The translations under genes were made by a program, and so were the position numbers. Below the pieces are notes generated by a model. It did no database searches and was not told the DNA's origin. It was given only the letters and a program-made list of their open reading frames with translations. 64,000 nt of DNA from Diphasiastrum complanatum (taxonomy: Eukaryota > Streptophyta > Lycopodiopsida > Lycopodiales > Lycopodiaceae), in the NCBI GenBank assembly GCA_029204225.1, contig CM055114.1, positions 16,699,502 to 16,763,501 of the forward strand, written 5' to 3'. This document shows, one piece after another, positions 46,500-59,137 of the stretch (positions are counted from its first letter, which is position 1; each line of letters opens with the position of its first letter).

Positions 46500-47246
46500 T
46501 CACCATATCCATGATAGTGCTTCTTTGATGTTGACATCTTTGATGAGCTTGAGAGCTTTGCACCATCCTAGCATCTTCAAAATTGATTCCTTCCAAATTT
46601 CATGTAGATGCTTGACTTTGAGGCTTGCTCCTTCTTCATGTGCATGATCCTCCATGAGAAAATAAAAATTTCTTCTTGACTTATTAGGATTACAAAGATC
46701 TAACATCATGTTACCATGATCTAGAGAATTAGACTCATCCAAATTGGCAAGACTATGCATGCTATAATAACAAAGTGTTTGCATCATATCTTCATACTTG
46801 TTTACCATGCTAATATCATATCCAATGAGGCTAAATACTTCATTATGGAGATAAGTGTCTTTAGAATATGATTCACTTACTCTCATAAAGAGTTTACAAT
46901 TTGCGTCAATACAAATTTTCAAACTATGTGTGAACAAATCACTTTTGCTCTTACATGACTCAAGAGCATACATTTGATGAAATAACCATTTTCTTTCTAA
47001 TTGATTCAAAATAAATTTCAACCTTTTAAGAACATCATCTATGTTCTCAAGAGAGACTTCATACTCAACTAGTATGATTTTACTCCAATTTTGAGATGCA
47101 ATGATCTCACCAAAGCAAATTGATTTATCAAATGACATAAGAGAAGTAAGTATGTGATGTATACCACATGAGATATGCTCCTCTTTCCCTTGAAATGTGA
47201 GCCACATGGACTCAACCATATTTCTTGAGTTTCTTTTTGGAATCAC
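46500..47246 (-). CDS. Non-autonomous element ORF2, unknown protein with module copy 2
   Basis: A 248-residue frame whose first possible codon overlaps the stop of ORF1 by four bases and is GTG, not ATG. It may be read by frameshift or reinitiation, or may simply be the downstream part of ORF1 after an indel. Residues about 42-143 (FGEIIASQNWSKIILVEYEV through CKLFMRVSESYSKDTYLHNE to SLIGYD) repeat a module also present in ORF1. The tail contains a charged segment and ends HEIWKESILKMLGWCKAL. There are no membrane segments and no catalytic motif I recognise. I do not know the function. It is kept in a complete element, but long conservation cannot be judged here. Confidence 0.5.
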   Translation of the reverse strand: MIPKRNSRNMVESMWLTFQGKEEHISCGIHHILTSLMSFDKSICFGEIIASQNWSKIILVEYEVSLENIDDVLKRLKFILNQLERKWLFHQMYALESCKSKSDLFTHSLKICIDANCKLFMRVSESYSKDTYLHNEVFSLIGYDISMVNKYEDMMQTLCYYSMHSLANLDESNSLDHGNMMLDLCNPNKSRRNFYFLMEDHAHEEGASLKVKHLHEIWKESILKMLGWCKALKLIKDVNIKEALSWIW

Positions 47247-48373
47247 AATTGAGAAGGTCTCTCCTCCTCAATCCTTGGCAAACTTGAACCTTGAGAAGGA
47301 TTCTCCTTCTCAATCCTTGGCACATTTGAACCTTGAGATGACTTCTTAAGATCCTCTTCATGGTGCTCCTTTTTGATGGAAATTTGAGACCTCCATGTCT
47401 CATAATGATCACAACAACTATGACCACACAATATGCACTTCCTATGATTATCAAAATTACTTATGCTAAAAACGTAAGTCCAAAAATCACCACAACTTGG
47501 CATGATTTTTCTAATACTGAAATCAAAAGGCATTTCCATCTCAATAAGGCTAACTACTTGCTTATGGATATAAGTGTCCACTTTGGATGCTTCACTTATT
47601 CTCATAAGAAGTTTACAACTTGCCTTTAAGATTGAAAACTTACAATTTTCATCTTTATGAATGAACACATCATTTATGATCTTATTGAAACCAAAAGATC
47701 CTACATTATAAAGATATTTCCATTTCCTTGACTTCATAACTAATGTAAGCTTACAAGGAAAACATATTTTGCTATCTTTTAAGGCATCACACTCAACTAG
47801 TATTGTCTTAATCCACCTTTGAGATACAAAAATCTCTTCAAAGCAAAATGGTTCTTCATAAGTTGACATGAGCGCATAAATGAAACTATTTTCATTTTGT
47901 GATTGCTCCTTATTCTTGATTGATTTCTCTTGGATAACAACAATAAGTTTGAACTTGTCCAGAGTTCCAAGCAAAATACTTTCCAAGGACATGAAATAAA
48001 TCCAAGTTACTTTCATGAAAGTGACATCTATCTTTGCATCTTGAACCAAACAATGCACTTCCAAATGAAAAATTTCAAAAGATTTGACATGTGTTGTGAT
48101 GGACTTTTGAAGACAAATCTTGCAAGTCCTTGTGAGACTCCAAGCCTCATTCACCTTTCCACAAAGGAAACACCTTTTCTTGGACTTGTCCTTCTTGTAT
48201 TTGCATTTTGAACTGGAAGCTCCATCCTTCACCTCGGCCCCCTTGCTTTGCTTCTCCTTGGATGGACTGGTCTTCTTTTTGTAGCATCTTGAGAAAAAAT
48301 ATCCTCCCTTGCCACAAAGGTTGCACTCATGATCCTTTCTTTCCTTCAATAGAATGCCACCTATTGATGCCAT
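47243..48373 (-). CDS. Non-autonomous element ORF1, cysteine-rich gag-like protein
   Basis: From ATG 48373 the frame gives 376 residues. It opens MASIGGILL, like copia gag starts, and passes at once to CNLCGKGGYFFSRC (17-30), a zinc knuckle with Tyr where His is expected. A second cysteine cluster, CFLCGKVNEAWSLTRTCKIC (about 68-87), has CX2C-X12-CX2C spacing like a zinc ribbon. A third, CILCGHSCC, lies near 313-321. Residues about 175-279 hold module copy 1 (FEEIFVSQRWIKTILVE through CKLLMRISEASKVDTYIHKQ to SLIEME), repeated in ORF2. The tail repeats SQGS-PRIE-E-PSQ twice. It may bind RNA in particles supplied by an autonomous copia. The module itself is unrecognised. Confidence 0.6.
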   Translation of the reverse strand: MASIGGILLKERKDHECNLCGKGGYFFSRCYKKKTSPSKEKQSKGAEVKDGASSSKCKYKKDKSKKRCFLCGKVNEAWSLTRTCKICLQKSITTHVKSFEIFHLEVHCLVQDAKIDVTFMKVTWIYFMSLESILLGTLDKFKLIVVIQEKSIKNKEQSQNENSFIYALMSTYEEPFCFEEIFVSQRWIKTILVECDALKDSKICFPCKLTLVMKSRKWKYLYNVGSFGFNKIINDVFIHKDENCKFSILKASCKLLMRISEASKVDTYIHKQVVSLIEMEMPFDFSIRKIMPSCGDFWTYVFSISNFDNHRKCILCGHSCCDHYETWRSQISIKKEHHEEDLKKSSQGSNVPRIEKENPSQGSSLPRIEEERPSQL

Positions 48374-48379
48374 GTGAAT

Positions 48380-50025
48380 AAAAACCTGTGATATGATTCT
48401 ACAAATGTAATTTGTGACTTTCAAGAGACTAGATTTGAACATCTTCAACAATCTAGAAGGATCTATAAAAGATCTAGCTCACAAACCTAAGAATCAATCT
48501 TCACAGTAATGACTAGTCACTTGGAAACTTTGCTTTGATCACTAAGACAAAACCACACAATCTTTGAATCAAATCACTAAAGAAATCAGATCCAATCTCC
48601 TATTGGAATCATCAAATACCAATGACTCTTTTTTTGAAAGTTGAAATGGATATGAAAAAGATTTGGCACCTAGATTTTCCTTTTCACTTGGTTAGTTCTT
48701 TCAACACTTGAGATTCTTGATCAAAAGATGGGTTTTGTTTCAAATACATGAAAATCAAACTTAATCACTTCTTTTGGACTCACTCTTGACCCAAATAATC
48801 TCACACTTGATATTTAGAATGAATTTGATTTGATTTGACAACAAACTATACCACCAATTTTTCACAAAGCTTAAAAAATTAGACAACTAGAGATACACAA
48901 AGATCTCAACCATGCATGAATACTCAAATATGGACTCCTCCTCATTCTATACATCCAATGGGATCTCAAATTGACCCTCAAAGAAAGTTGAATAGAACTA
49001 ATTTGAACTTCATACATACTATGTCAATTTATTCTCAATAAATTAATTCAATCACCCCTATTGGATTCTACCAATTACTCTACCTTTAGAGACTTGGAAT
49101 GAAATTCAAAATAAAAAATTGTGATTTTTCTCACTAAGATATTGTGCTTCAAAGAGCTAATGCCACTTAGAAAGATTTGATCACCTAGGAGAAGACAAAC
49201 TCTCCACCAATAACAACACAAAATGAGCTTCTAGATCTTGCCCTCTACAAAGGAAGGAGCTCTTAGAGAATTGGATCTCCTTATACACATTTGTCATAGA
49301 CACCTTAATGACTCTTTTCAAACCTTACAATCACTCAAACAAATTGAGTAGGGTTGAACAATGTGACTTGGATTTCAATATCTTTTCTAGAACTCTCAAT
49401 TTAAGCCAATCTATGTCAAATTCTACAAAAGATTTGCATAGATGCTCTATATGCACTAGAAACTCTCAAAGGTTTCACTTGGAGGACAGATCCAAATATG
49501 TTTTCTAGCAAATTGATGCTTCTAAACTTGACCCTATCACTTTTGAACAAATCTAGAGTGATGGTACAATGGATTTCAACCTCTCACCTTGCATATCACT
49601 CCTTAATCTATGATTTTTAGCAAAATCTCTCTCAACTTCAACATGCACTCAAAAAATCAGAGATGATCAATTAATGCACCTATTTCAAACTTCAAATTTA
49701 GTTTCTTGGCTGATCTAATCCAAGAACTAATCAGGGGATTAGATTCTCTATAGAAAATGCTTGATTTTGCACCAAAAATCTCTCAAATTGGGTGTGTGAG
49801 TCAAATTGTACAAATTTTTGAATTTTCTCAGTCAAAATCGAAGCTGTACGACCTCACACGTGTGAAAAGGGTTCCTACAGCCCACAACAAGATTTGGACC
49901 AAAAATTTTGAGGATAGCTATCAAATCCAATTCGCTACACAAAATTTGACTAGTTTCCAAAAAACTGCTAATTCTGGCTTTGATTTGGATTAACCCTATC
50001 AATTTCAACAAAACCTCTTGTACTA
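48380..50025 (-). other. Long leader of the non-autonomous element
   Basis: About 1.6 kb between the primer binding site and ORF1 with no convincing coding sequence. It contains one more CACACGTGTG site (about 49855-49864). Such leaders often hold packaging and dimerisation signals, but none is identifiable here. Confidence 0.5.
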
Positions 50026-50038
50026 GGCTCTGATACCA
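50026..50038 (-). promoter_or_regulatory. Primer binding site of the non-autonomous element
   Basis: On the minus strand TGGTATCAGAGCC follows the 5' LTR without a gap and matches the complement of the plant initiator Met tRNA 3' end over 13 bases. Confidence 0.92.
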
Positions 50039-50870
50039 TGTGCAAAAAGTACAAAAAGGACCAAGAGTGGATCCTAATCTGATCCTCAAGAGGGATTGGT
50101 TGTCAGATTACTTGATCTATCAATCTACTTCAGATTAAGATAAATTTAGATCAATTCTAGACACAAAATCTTAACAAGAACAATCATTAATTGAAGGTAA
50201 GTGTACTTTATGGTTTCACACGTGTGAAACACTGTCTGAGTATGGACTCCAACCTGAAAATCAAGTACACATTGATAGAACCTCAAAACAATCAAAACAA
50301 ATGTAGACAAATGGAGAGAATCACTCAAAATTGCTTCCAAAACCAAGATTGGTGTCTCACATTGATTATGGCCAAATGTGGCTCTATATATACAATAAGT
50401 GGGAGCTCGTGGTATTGATCATCCCTATGATCCCACATGTGTGAAGGTGCTTTGTCATATGATGATTCATCATGCAAAACTAACACTTGGACAAAACCTT
50501 CTATTTTGAGCACTTTTGGTCCATTTTCCTTCTATATGGAGATCTACTTGGAAATCTTCTAGAAGTCAAAATTCGCCTACTTCAGCTTATTCCACACATG
50601 TGAGCTGTCCTCTACACATGTGATATGACACCTAACCAAAGGATGTGGCTCATGCAATCAATAGATTGATGCCATGTGTCATATGTCTAGAAAACTAGTT
50701 TTTGGCCTTTTTAGCCACTAGAATTTGAATTAAATCATATGTACAACCTATATGATTATGGTACATGACAAGTACATTATTTTTACACGTGGGAACAGGC
50801 TCCACACATGTGTAATCATCTATATACAAGATTTTTGGCCTCTACCAAGTTTATTTTTGCATTTTTCACA
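50039..50870 (-). repeat. 5' LTR of the non-autonomous element
   Basis: The right 832-bp copy, same length as the left one and similar throughout, with TGTGCAAAAAG at its left edge and TTTTTCACA at its right edge. Confidence 0.92.
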
Positions 50871-51402
50871 GCAAACACCAATAGAACTTGATCAAAATTG
50901 AATGAAATGAAAAAGTATTGTTTCCGTCCGTACAAAACCAGCAAGCTACTGTATTTCACATGTGTGGATCCAAAAACAACAAATATAGATCATTCTACAC
51001 ATAGAATTGCAAGTAATCACCAAGATAGTGCACCAATGGATAGTAGAACCCAAGAGAACCATGTATAAGCATGAAATGAGATAGATAAAAGAGAAGATCA
51101 CTCTCTCCACGAGCTATATCCTTTTATAACAGGTCCAAACCCTATTTGGCCACTTGGCTTTCCCACCAAAATGCTAACCCTACTAATTTTGGGTCTAGAT
51201 TCAATGTACCCAACTATTCAAATTGGAATCTACTCAAACTCACATTCTAACTTTCCCACACTTTCAAAAAAGTGTTTATTCAAATGAAATTTAGATAATG
51301 AACTTTGAAAAGTCAACCTCTAAGTCTAAAACAAGTTTTGGCCTCAATATGCCAAATATGGAAATATAACAAAATGTGATGAAACTAGTTGAATCTTTCA
51401 CA

Positions 51403-53545
51403 ACTATATCCAACAAATATACCTTTCCTTGAAGATGGATCATCTTTTGTCCTATCATCAAGAGTTATATTGACATAGCAAGTGCATCCAAAAGTTCTAA
51501 AAAACTTTACACTTGGCCTCCTCTTGAATAGCATCTCAAAAGGTGTCCTTCCATCCAATATAGCACTCGGCCACCTATTGCGTAAAAAGTTAGCACACAA
51601 TAAAGCTTGATCCCAAAATGGTTTTGAAAGATTAGCTCCTAACCTCATGGCTTTGGCACTTTCAGATATAGTTCTATTCTTCCTCTCGGCCACTCCATTT
51701 TGTTGTGGTGTCCTTGGAATTGTGTACTCCCTCTTGATCCCATGCTCATCACAAAAGGCCTTGAACTTGGTTGAGATATACTCAGCACCATTGTCACTCC
51801 TCAAGAACTTGATCCTTGTGGAAAATTGGTTCTCCCTTGCATTCTTGAAAGTCACAAGGACATCATACACTTCATCTTTGATCTTTAGTAGATAGATCCA
51901 ACAAAATCTACTAGAATATAATCAATGAAAGTTACATACATCTTAGCTCCACTATTGCTAATTGTAGTAATTCCATGAATATTTGAATGTACAACTTGAA
52001 AAGGCTTTGTAGATCTAATATAAGGTAGTCTATGTGACTTTGACAAAGCAGAAGACTTGATGGATACTAGTTAAGGAACTTGGAAGACCAATCACAACTT
52101 ACTTTCTAGCCATTACCTCCGATGACTTGTGATTGAGATGTCCCATCCTCTTATGCCAAACCTCTTGAATAGGTATTTGCTCACTTGCAACACATCCAAA
52201 TTAGTTATCAATAACACAAGCATCTAGTTTAAATAACCTTAAGACCATTGCTTAGCATTTGACTCACACTAAATAGGTTCTTAGTAATATATGGAATGAA
52301 CAGAATATCCTTCAAATGATTTGCTATTTGTAGAGAGAGAAATAGGAATTGCGCCAATAACTTTGATTGCACACTCACCATCATTGGCTGTGTAGATCAC
52401 CCTCTTGTCATATCCATATGCCAACAAAGAAGTGAAATACTCTTTGTGAAAAGTCATGTGTGAGCTTGCTCCACTATCAATCCACCATGGATCATTATCT
52501 CCAACAATAGAACTCAAACATGAAGACATTACAAAAGCATCATCATTTATGTTTTGAACATCAACACCATCCTCATCAAGAGTTAGATTACCTTGCTTGT
52601 CTCATTGATCTCTCTTCTTTTTGTAACAATCACTTGAAAAATGACCTTTGATGCCACAATAGAAGCACTTCAATTTTGACCTATCTTTCTTCTTAACAAA
52701 AGAAGAAGAAGACTCACCATGATCTTATCCTTTAGACCACTTGCCCTTGTTTTTTCCCTTGAACTTGCCTTTGATAAACAGGGCCTCCTCATATTGAGAT
52801 GTCGATGTAGATCCACCTCTTACTTGAAGCTTTCAAGATCTCTTGAAGATGAACCAAAGTTGACAAAGTTTTTTGAATAGTAAGAATTTGTACAATGTTA
52901 GCATGAGCATCCAAAAAACCATTAAGAGTAACTTGGACAATCTCTCCTTCCTTAATGCTCTCATCAATGCAAGCTAACTCATCACTTAAAGCCTTCAAAT
53001 CTCAAAAAAAAAGTATTAGGACTCTCTTCTTTCTTTTGAATGCTTTGAAATATTTTTCTTCTTAGAATCAACACTCTAGATGTAGACTTGGATTCATAAA
53101 GCTTTGAAGAAGCTTCCCAAGCGTCTCGAGATGAATTGGACTTACAAATCTCCTTGAATAGCTCAATGGTAACATTCATCTTGCTCATGTGTAGAGCTTT
53201 CTTAGCTCTCTTGTCATACCTCAATTGCTCCCGTTGAACCAAGGGTATCTCCTCCAAACCTACAACAACATTCATTAACTCATGCATTTCAAAAAGTGAT
53301 TCCATCCTCACCTTCTATGTAGAGTAGTTGGATGAGGTAGGCTTGTCATTGTCTTCCAACATGAATCCACACATTGTAGCCATGTTGCAATGACCTGATA
53401 TTTCTCCTTCAACCTGTTCCAATGCACAAAGCACTCTTTTGAAATACAACAAATGTTCCAAAGAGAAATCACAAAGGTATGGAACCTCTCAATTCTCTTC
53501 TTGCACTTATATCTAGCAAATCAACACATAGAATGTAGACAACGA
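51403..53545 (-). pseudogene. Second, truncated copy of the copia element 3 family
   Basis: On the minus strand, leader sequence like that of element 3 ends at about 53385. Gag text follows (53311-52789: ALHMSKMNVTIELFKEI, LACIDESIKEGEIVQVTLNG). Then come a degenerate zinc knuckle near 52640, protease DPWWIDSGASSHMT (52529-52281) and integrase (51870-51403: LRSDNGAEY, EHGIKREYTIPRTPQQNGVA). The frame stops at IFVGYS, exactly where the LTR of element 3 begins. RT and RNase H are absent on either side. Several stops and indels are present. The abrupt join to an LTR end suggests that element 3 inserted here and that later deletion removed the other flank. Confidence 0.85.
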
Positions 53546-53880
53546 AAATTACACAACATGGCACATCACTGAAATCAGATCACAAGAAATGGAGTCGATC
53601 TATTGACATTGAGAATGCTTAAAATCAACCATGTTTAATATCAGCATTCATGAGCAGTGTATTAGATTCTCTGCCTGGTCAATGCTTGGAACAATTAGAT
53701 ATCTTTCAGTAAAGGCTGGTGCACATACATGTTGTTTTGATCAAGACCAAGCAGTTTGAGGAAGACATAGTATATGTGCTAGCATGCTAGATAGGGCTTT
53801 CCCTCCAAGTGCCTTTTTTGAAAATCAAGACAAGTACATAGGGCTATTAGTGATACGAAACCAGTCATCAAACAAAAACT

Positions 53881-54288
53881 TTAATGTTTTAGAGCTCTCA
53901 CGGCCTTCACATTAACCACTTTTCCATCAATGCTAACTGCTCTATGTATCTGAAGGAACACTGGGGTTGATTTGCCAATTTTGTATTTGAAATGTTGGCC
54001 ATCTCGGCTTGTCGAGAGATATGGTGGCATGTGCTTTGGCTCTTCGCAATGGTGGGCAACCTCGGCAGATTTTTATGTAGTTTGAGTCAAACGACACACA
54101 TTTGCAAGTATTGATTCAAGTTGAAAACCTATAGCTGTGCAAAAATCAGCCTCTTGTCTTGTAAGTTTTGTTCCCTCGACTACTGGCCGAAGAGCATTGT
54201 CAAAACGACATTTACGGAGAATCACGTTTTCAACTTCTGAAGACAACAAAATCGCAAACCGTATGGAGTTGTTAAAACACGTAGGTTG
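53881..54288 (-). pseudogene. Unidentified coding segment, probably the 3' end of a decayed gene
   Basis: On the minus strand a 136-codon frame ends in TAA at 53881 and is interrupted once, by TAA at 54073-54075. It reads NSIRFAILLSSEVENVILRK and RFDNALRPVVEGTKLTRQEA, with further text on both sides of the internal stop, then SRDGQHFKYKIGKSTPVFLQ and ends VNVKAVRALKH. Composition is protein-like and unlike the AT-rich flanks. I recognise no retrotransposon motif and no family. It ends just short of a copia LTR (54324), which may have cut it off. No upstream exon is visible. Confidence 0.45.
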
Positions 54289-54323
54289 TTATCTATGAGC
54301 ACTTATGGAAGTTTCAAAGGCAA

Positions 54324-55258
<935 letters not shown>

Positions 55259-55359
55259 CGGATATCAGAGGCAGAGGATCGCATTGTTGTCCAAGATGCC
55301 TAATGTTTTGCAATTCTACTGTTACGGCAGTTTAAGACTCCTTCTCTGAGACAGCAAGT

Positions 55360-58097
55360 TTATTGCAAGAAGAAGTTAGGAGGAAAAGCTTGTCTACATC
55401 TACGAGTACCAAATCCATGGCACTCTACTCAAACAAGCAGCAATCCAAGAAGAAGAAAGGCTTCAAGAATAAGAAAAGACAAAGGCAGAACAACCAGTAG
55501 CATCACAACCACAACAACAGCAGCATAGTCAATCATCGTCCAAGACCAAGCTATTTAGAAATTGCATGTAGAATTTGAGATATTCAATTTTTTGTGATTT
55601 TTTCAAAACCCTAATTCTAATTGGATCTCTAGTTTGTGAGGTTACTGAACTTCATTTGAGTGTGTTTCAATCTTAGGAAGTGGAAAGAATCATTAGATTG
55701 AGGATAGATCATAGGTTGATCAAGATTTCACTATTCTATGTATTGATTTTCTAGTTAGAGTGCTAGAAGAGATTTGAGAGGTTCCATATCTTTGTGATTT
55801 CTTCTTGAGTTCATTTGTTGACATTCAAGAGAGTGCTTTGTGCATTGGAACAGGTTGGAAGAAGATCAGGTCACTTCAACATGGCTACAAGTGGAGGCTT
55901 AGATACTACAAAAGAACCAAACACGACATCAAAGATTGTCATATCCTCAACCACAATAAAGCAAGGAAAAAGATGCAGCAACACCAAGAAGGCAACTCTG
56001 ACACAGTCAGAGGTTCGCAAGATGAAGAGAAGGTGCTGATGGTACACGATCAACCCAGTAGAGATGCCCATTAATGGTATTTTGATTCAGGTGCCTCTCA
56101 ACACATGACGCCATGCAAAGACCTCTTCTCTACACTCATAGCTATAGAATCAAAGTATATCTTCTTTTGACTCTAGTTCACATCAAGTCGAAGGCCAAGG
56201 CTCTATTCGACTACAGTTCTCTGATGGCATCACTAGGTAGCTTAATAATGTACTTTATGTACCCAACTTAACAAAGAACCTATTGTCTATTAGCAAGATC
56301 ACAAATCAGGGCTATAGAGCTTTGTTCATTGCCAACCGATGTACTATTTTAGATGAGAATTAAAAAAAAAATCCTCTCTACTTACAGAGAAGAAAATTTG
56401 TATATACCGAGTCACGATTTTGCACTTTCTATGAGCTGTTTCGATGCTAATTTATGGCATCAAAGATTAGGTCATCTAAACATGCGTTCAATCTTGTATA
56501 TGCATCATAACAAAATGGTCAAGGACATAAATATAAACGTTGTTACCACAGCTAATCAGACTATCTGTAAAAATTGTCTACTAGGGAAACAATCTAGAAT
56601 GAGATTTCCTAGAGGACAAGCCAAAAGGATGAAGTCCATCTTGTCATTGATACACAGTGACTTATGTGGTCCTATGAGCATACCTTCATTAGGTCAAGCT
56701 CTGTATTTTATTACATTCATTGATGATTACTCCCGATTTATCAGAGTTATGTTCATAAAGAACAAGTCAGAAGCATTTCATTGCTTCAAAGACTTCAAGC
56801 AGTACCCTGAGAATCAAACTGGTCAGAAGATCAAGGCCCTACGGTCTGATTCAGGGAGAGAGTTTTTATCAAATGAGATGAAGGACCACCTATCTTCATG
56901 TGGCATGCACCATCAATTTACTACGAGCTACACTCCACAACAGAACGGAGTAGCTGAACGGAAGAACCGCACACTGTTGGAAGCTACACGATCCATGACA
57001 GTCAATTCGCATTTGTCTCAAAGCTTTTGGGCAGAAGCTATCTCTATGGCTTGCTATCTGCAAAATTACTCTAGCACTAAAGACACTGTTTGAAGCCTAC
57101 TACGACTACAAACCAAGTTTGAAACACCTACATATTTTTGGATGTCTCTGCTATGCACAAGTGTCGTCTGATCTGAGGAAGAAGCTGGACCCAATAAGCT
57201 GTAAAAACATTTTCATCGGTTATTCAACATCACACAAGGCATATCATGTATACGATGTTGTTACAGGCCAGATCTCAGTCAGTCGTGACGTTGTCTTTCT
57301 TGAAGACAAGTATCACGATTTCAAAGCAAAAGCAGCCAATGCAAGAGTATGCCATAACAGCTCCACCTTCCATCGATAGGCAATGACCTACGACTGTTCA
57401 ACCAACGGAGTTCGTCCCAACGGCTCCACTTATCATCGATGGGCCTAGACCTCGATTGTTCAATCGCAAGATGCTACGATCCTGGTCATTCACCAAGGAG
57501 AATCGTCTACTCAAGCACCTGCAGTTCGAAGGTCTATAAGACAACAACAGCAGCCTCTGTCCGGCTTTCACCAGTCATGACAAACCTGCCACCGTAGCAG
57601 AAGCCCTATCAATACCTGATGCAGACAAATGGAAAGCTGCCATGGATCAATCTCTAATGAAGAACAAGACCAGGAGTCTTGCCATTCCTCCTACAGGTGT
57701 AAAACCAATTGACTCCAAATGGATCTTCAAGCTAAACCTTAAACCAGATGGATCAATATCGAAATGGAAAGCTAGATTGGTGGTTAAAGGATTTGAACAA
57801 GTAAATGGAATAGACTACACTGAGACCATTAGTCCATTTGTAAAGCATCAGTCTATTCATACTTTATTGGCTATAGCTGCTGTAGAAGATCTGGATATTC
57901 ACCAGATGGATGTCCAGACAACATTCCTACACAGATACATACAAGAAGATGTGTGCATCTATCAACCAGAAGGTTACATACTTCAAGGCAAGGAGCATCT
58001 ATTATATAAATTGCATAAGGCATTATACGGTCTGATGCAAGCTCCAAGGGCTTGGTACAATAGAATAAATCGTTTCTTGTTGCAGCACGACTTACCT
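55360..58097 (+). pseudogene. Ty1/copia element 4 gag-pol, interrupted and deleted
   Basis: A gag C-terminal part (LLQEEVRRKSLSTSTSTKS, basic linker) runs to the first cysteine of the zinc knuckle at about 55562. There a 335-bp foreign segment intervenes, and the knuckle resumes at about 55899 (YYKRTKHDIKDC). Protease (YFDSGASQHMT) is near 56080, and GAG-pre-integrase plus integrase at 56353-57093 (LWHQRLGHLN, HSDLCGP, LRSDSGREF, NGVAERKNR, with all three acidic residues present). The integrase tail is 57119-57379. RT (57642-58090) has DSKWIFKLNLKPDGS, HQMDVQTTFL and KALYGLMQAPRAWYN. The frame ends before YVDD and runs directly into an LTR copy; RNase H is missing. Frameshifts separate several pieces. 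Confidence 0.88.
55563..55898 (+). mobile_element. Leader fragment of the element 3 family inside element 4
   Basis: This 335-bp segment matches, in inverted orientation within the window, the leader and gag start of copia element 3 (about 44815-45135). It includes the ATGGCTACAAGTGGAGG start at 55881 and the AAAACCCTAATT block. It splits the zinc knuckle of element 4 exactly between the first Cys and the YYKRT text. A TTGCATG microhomology sits at the left junction. Confidence 0.75.

Positions 58098-59137
<1,040 letters not shown>

Larger units (their letters stand above)
45528..50870 (-). mobile_element. Complete non-autonomous LTR retrotransposon
   Basis: A 5.34-kb element with 832-bp LTRs (45528-46359 and 50039-50870), both TG...CA, flanked by GCAAA on both sides (45523-45527 and 50871-50875). 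On the minus strand the primer binding site TGGTATCAGAGCC is adjacent to the 5' LTR (50026-50038) and the polypurine tract TGAGGAGGAG is adjacent to the 3' LTR (46360-46369). The same tract is used by copia element 2. By eye the LTRs differ at about 23 sites. The interior has a long non-coding leader (about 48380-50025) and two ORFs, but no protease, integrase, RT or RNase H. It must move with enzymes supplied by other elements. Its architecture resembles LARD or gag-only (TR-GAG-like) elements. Confidence 0.93.
45405..51402 (-). repeat. 5' LTR of copia element 3, split by a nested element
   Basis: The LTR consists of 45405-45527 and 50876-51402 once the nested element and its duplicated GCAAA are removed, about 650 bp. 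The termini are perfect 10-bp inverted repeats, TGTGAAAGAT on the left and ATCTTTCACA on the right. The primer binding site touches the left edge. At the right edge it abuts the pol gene of a second copy of the same family with no spacer. Confidence 0.85.
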
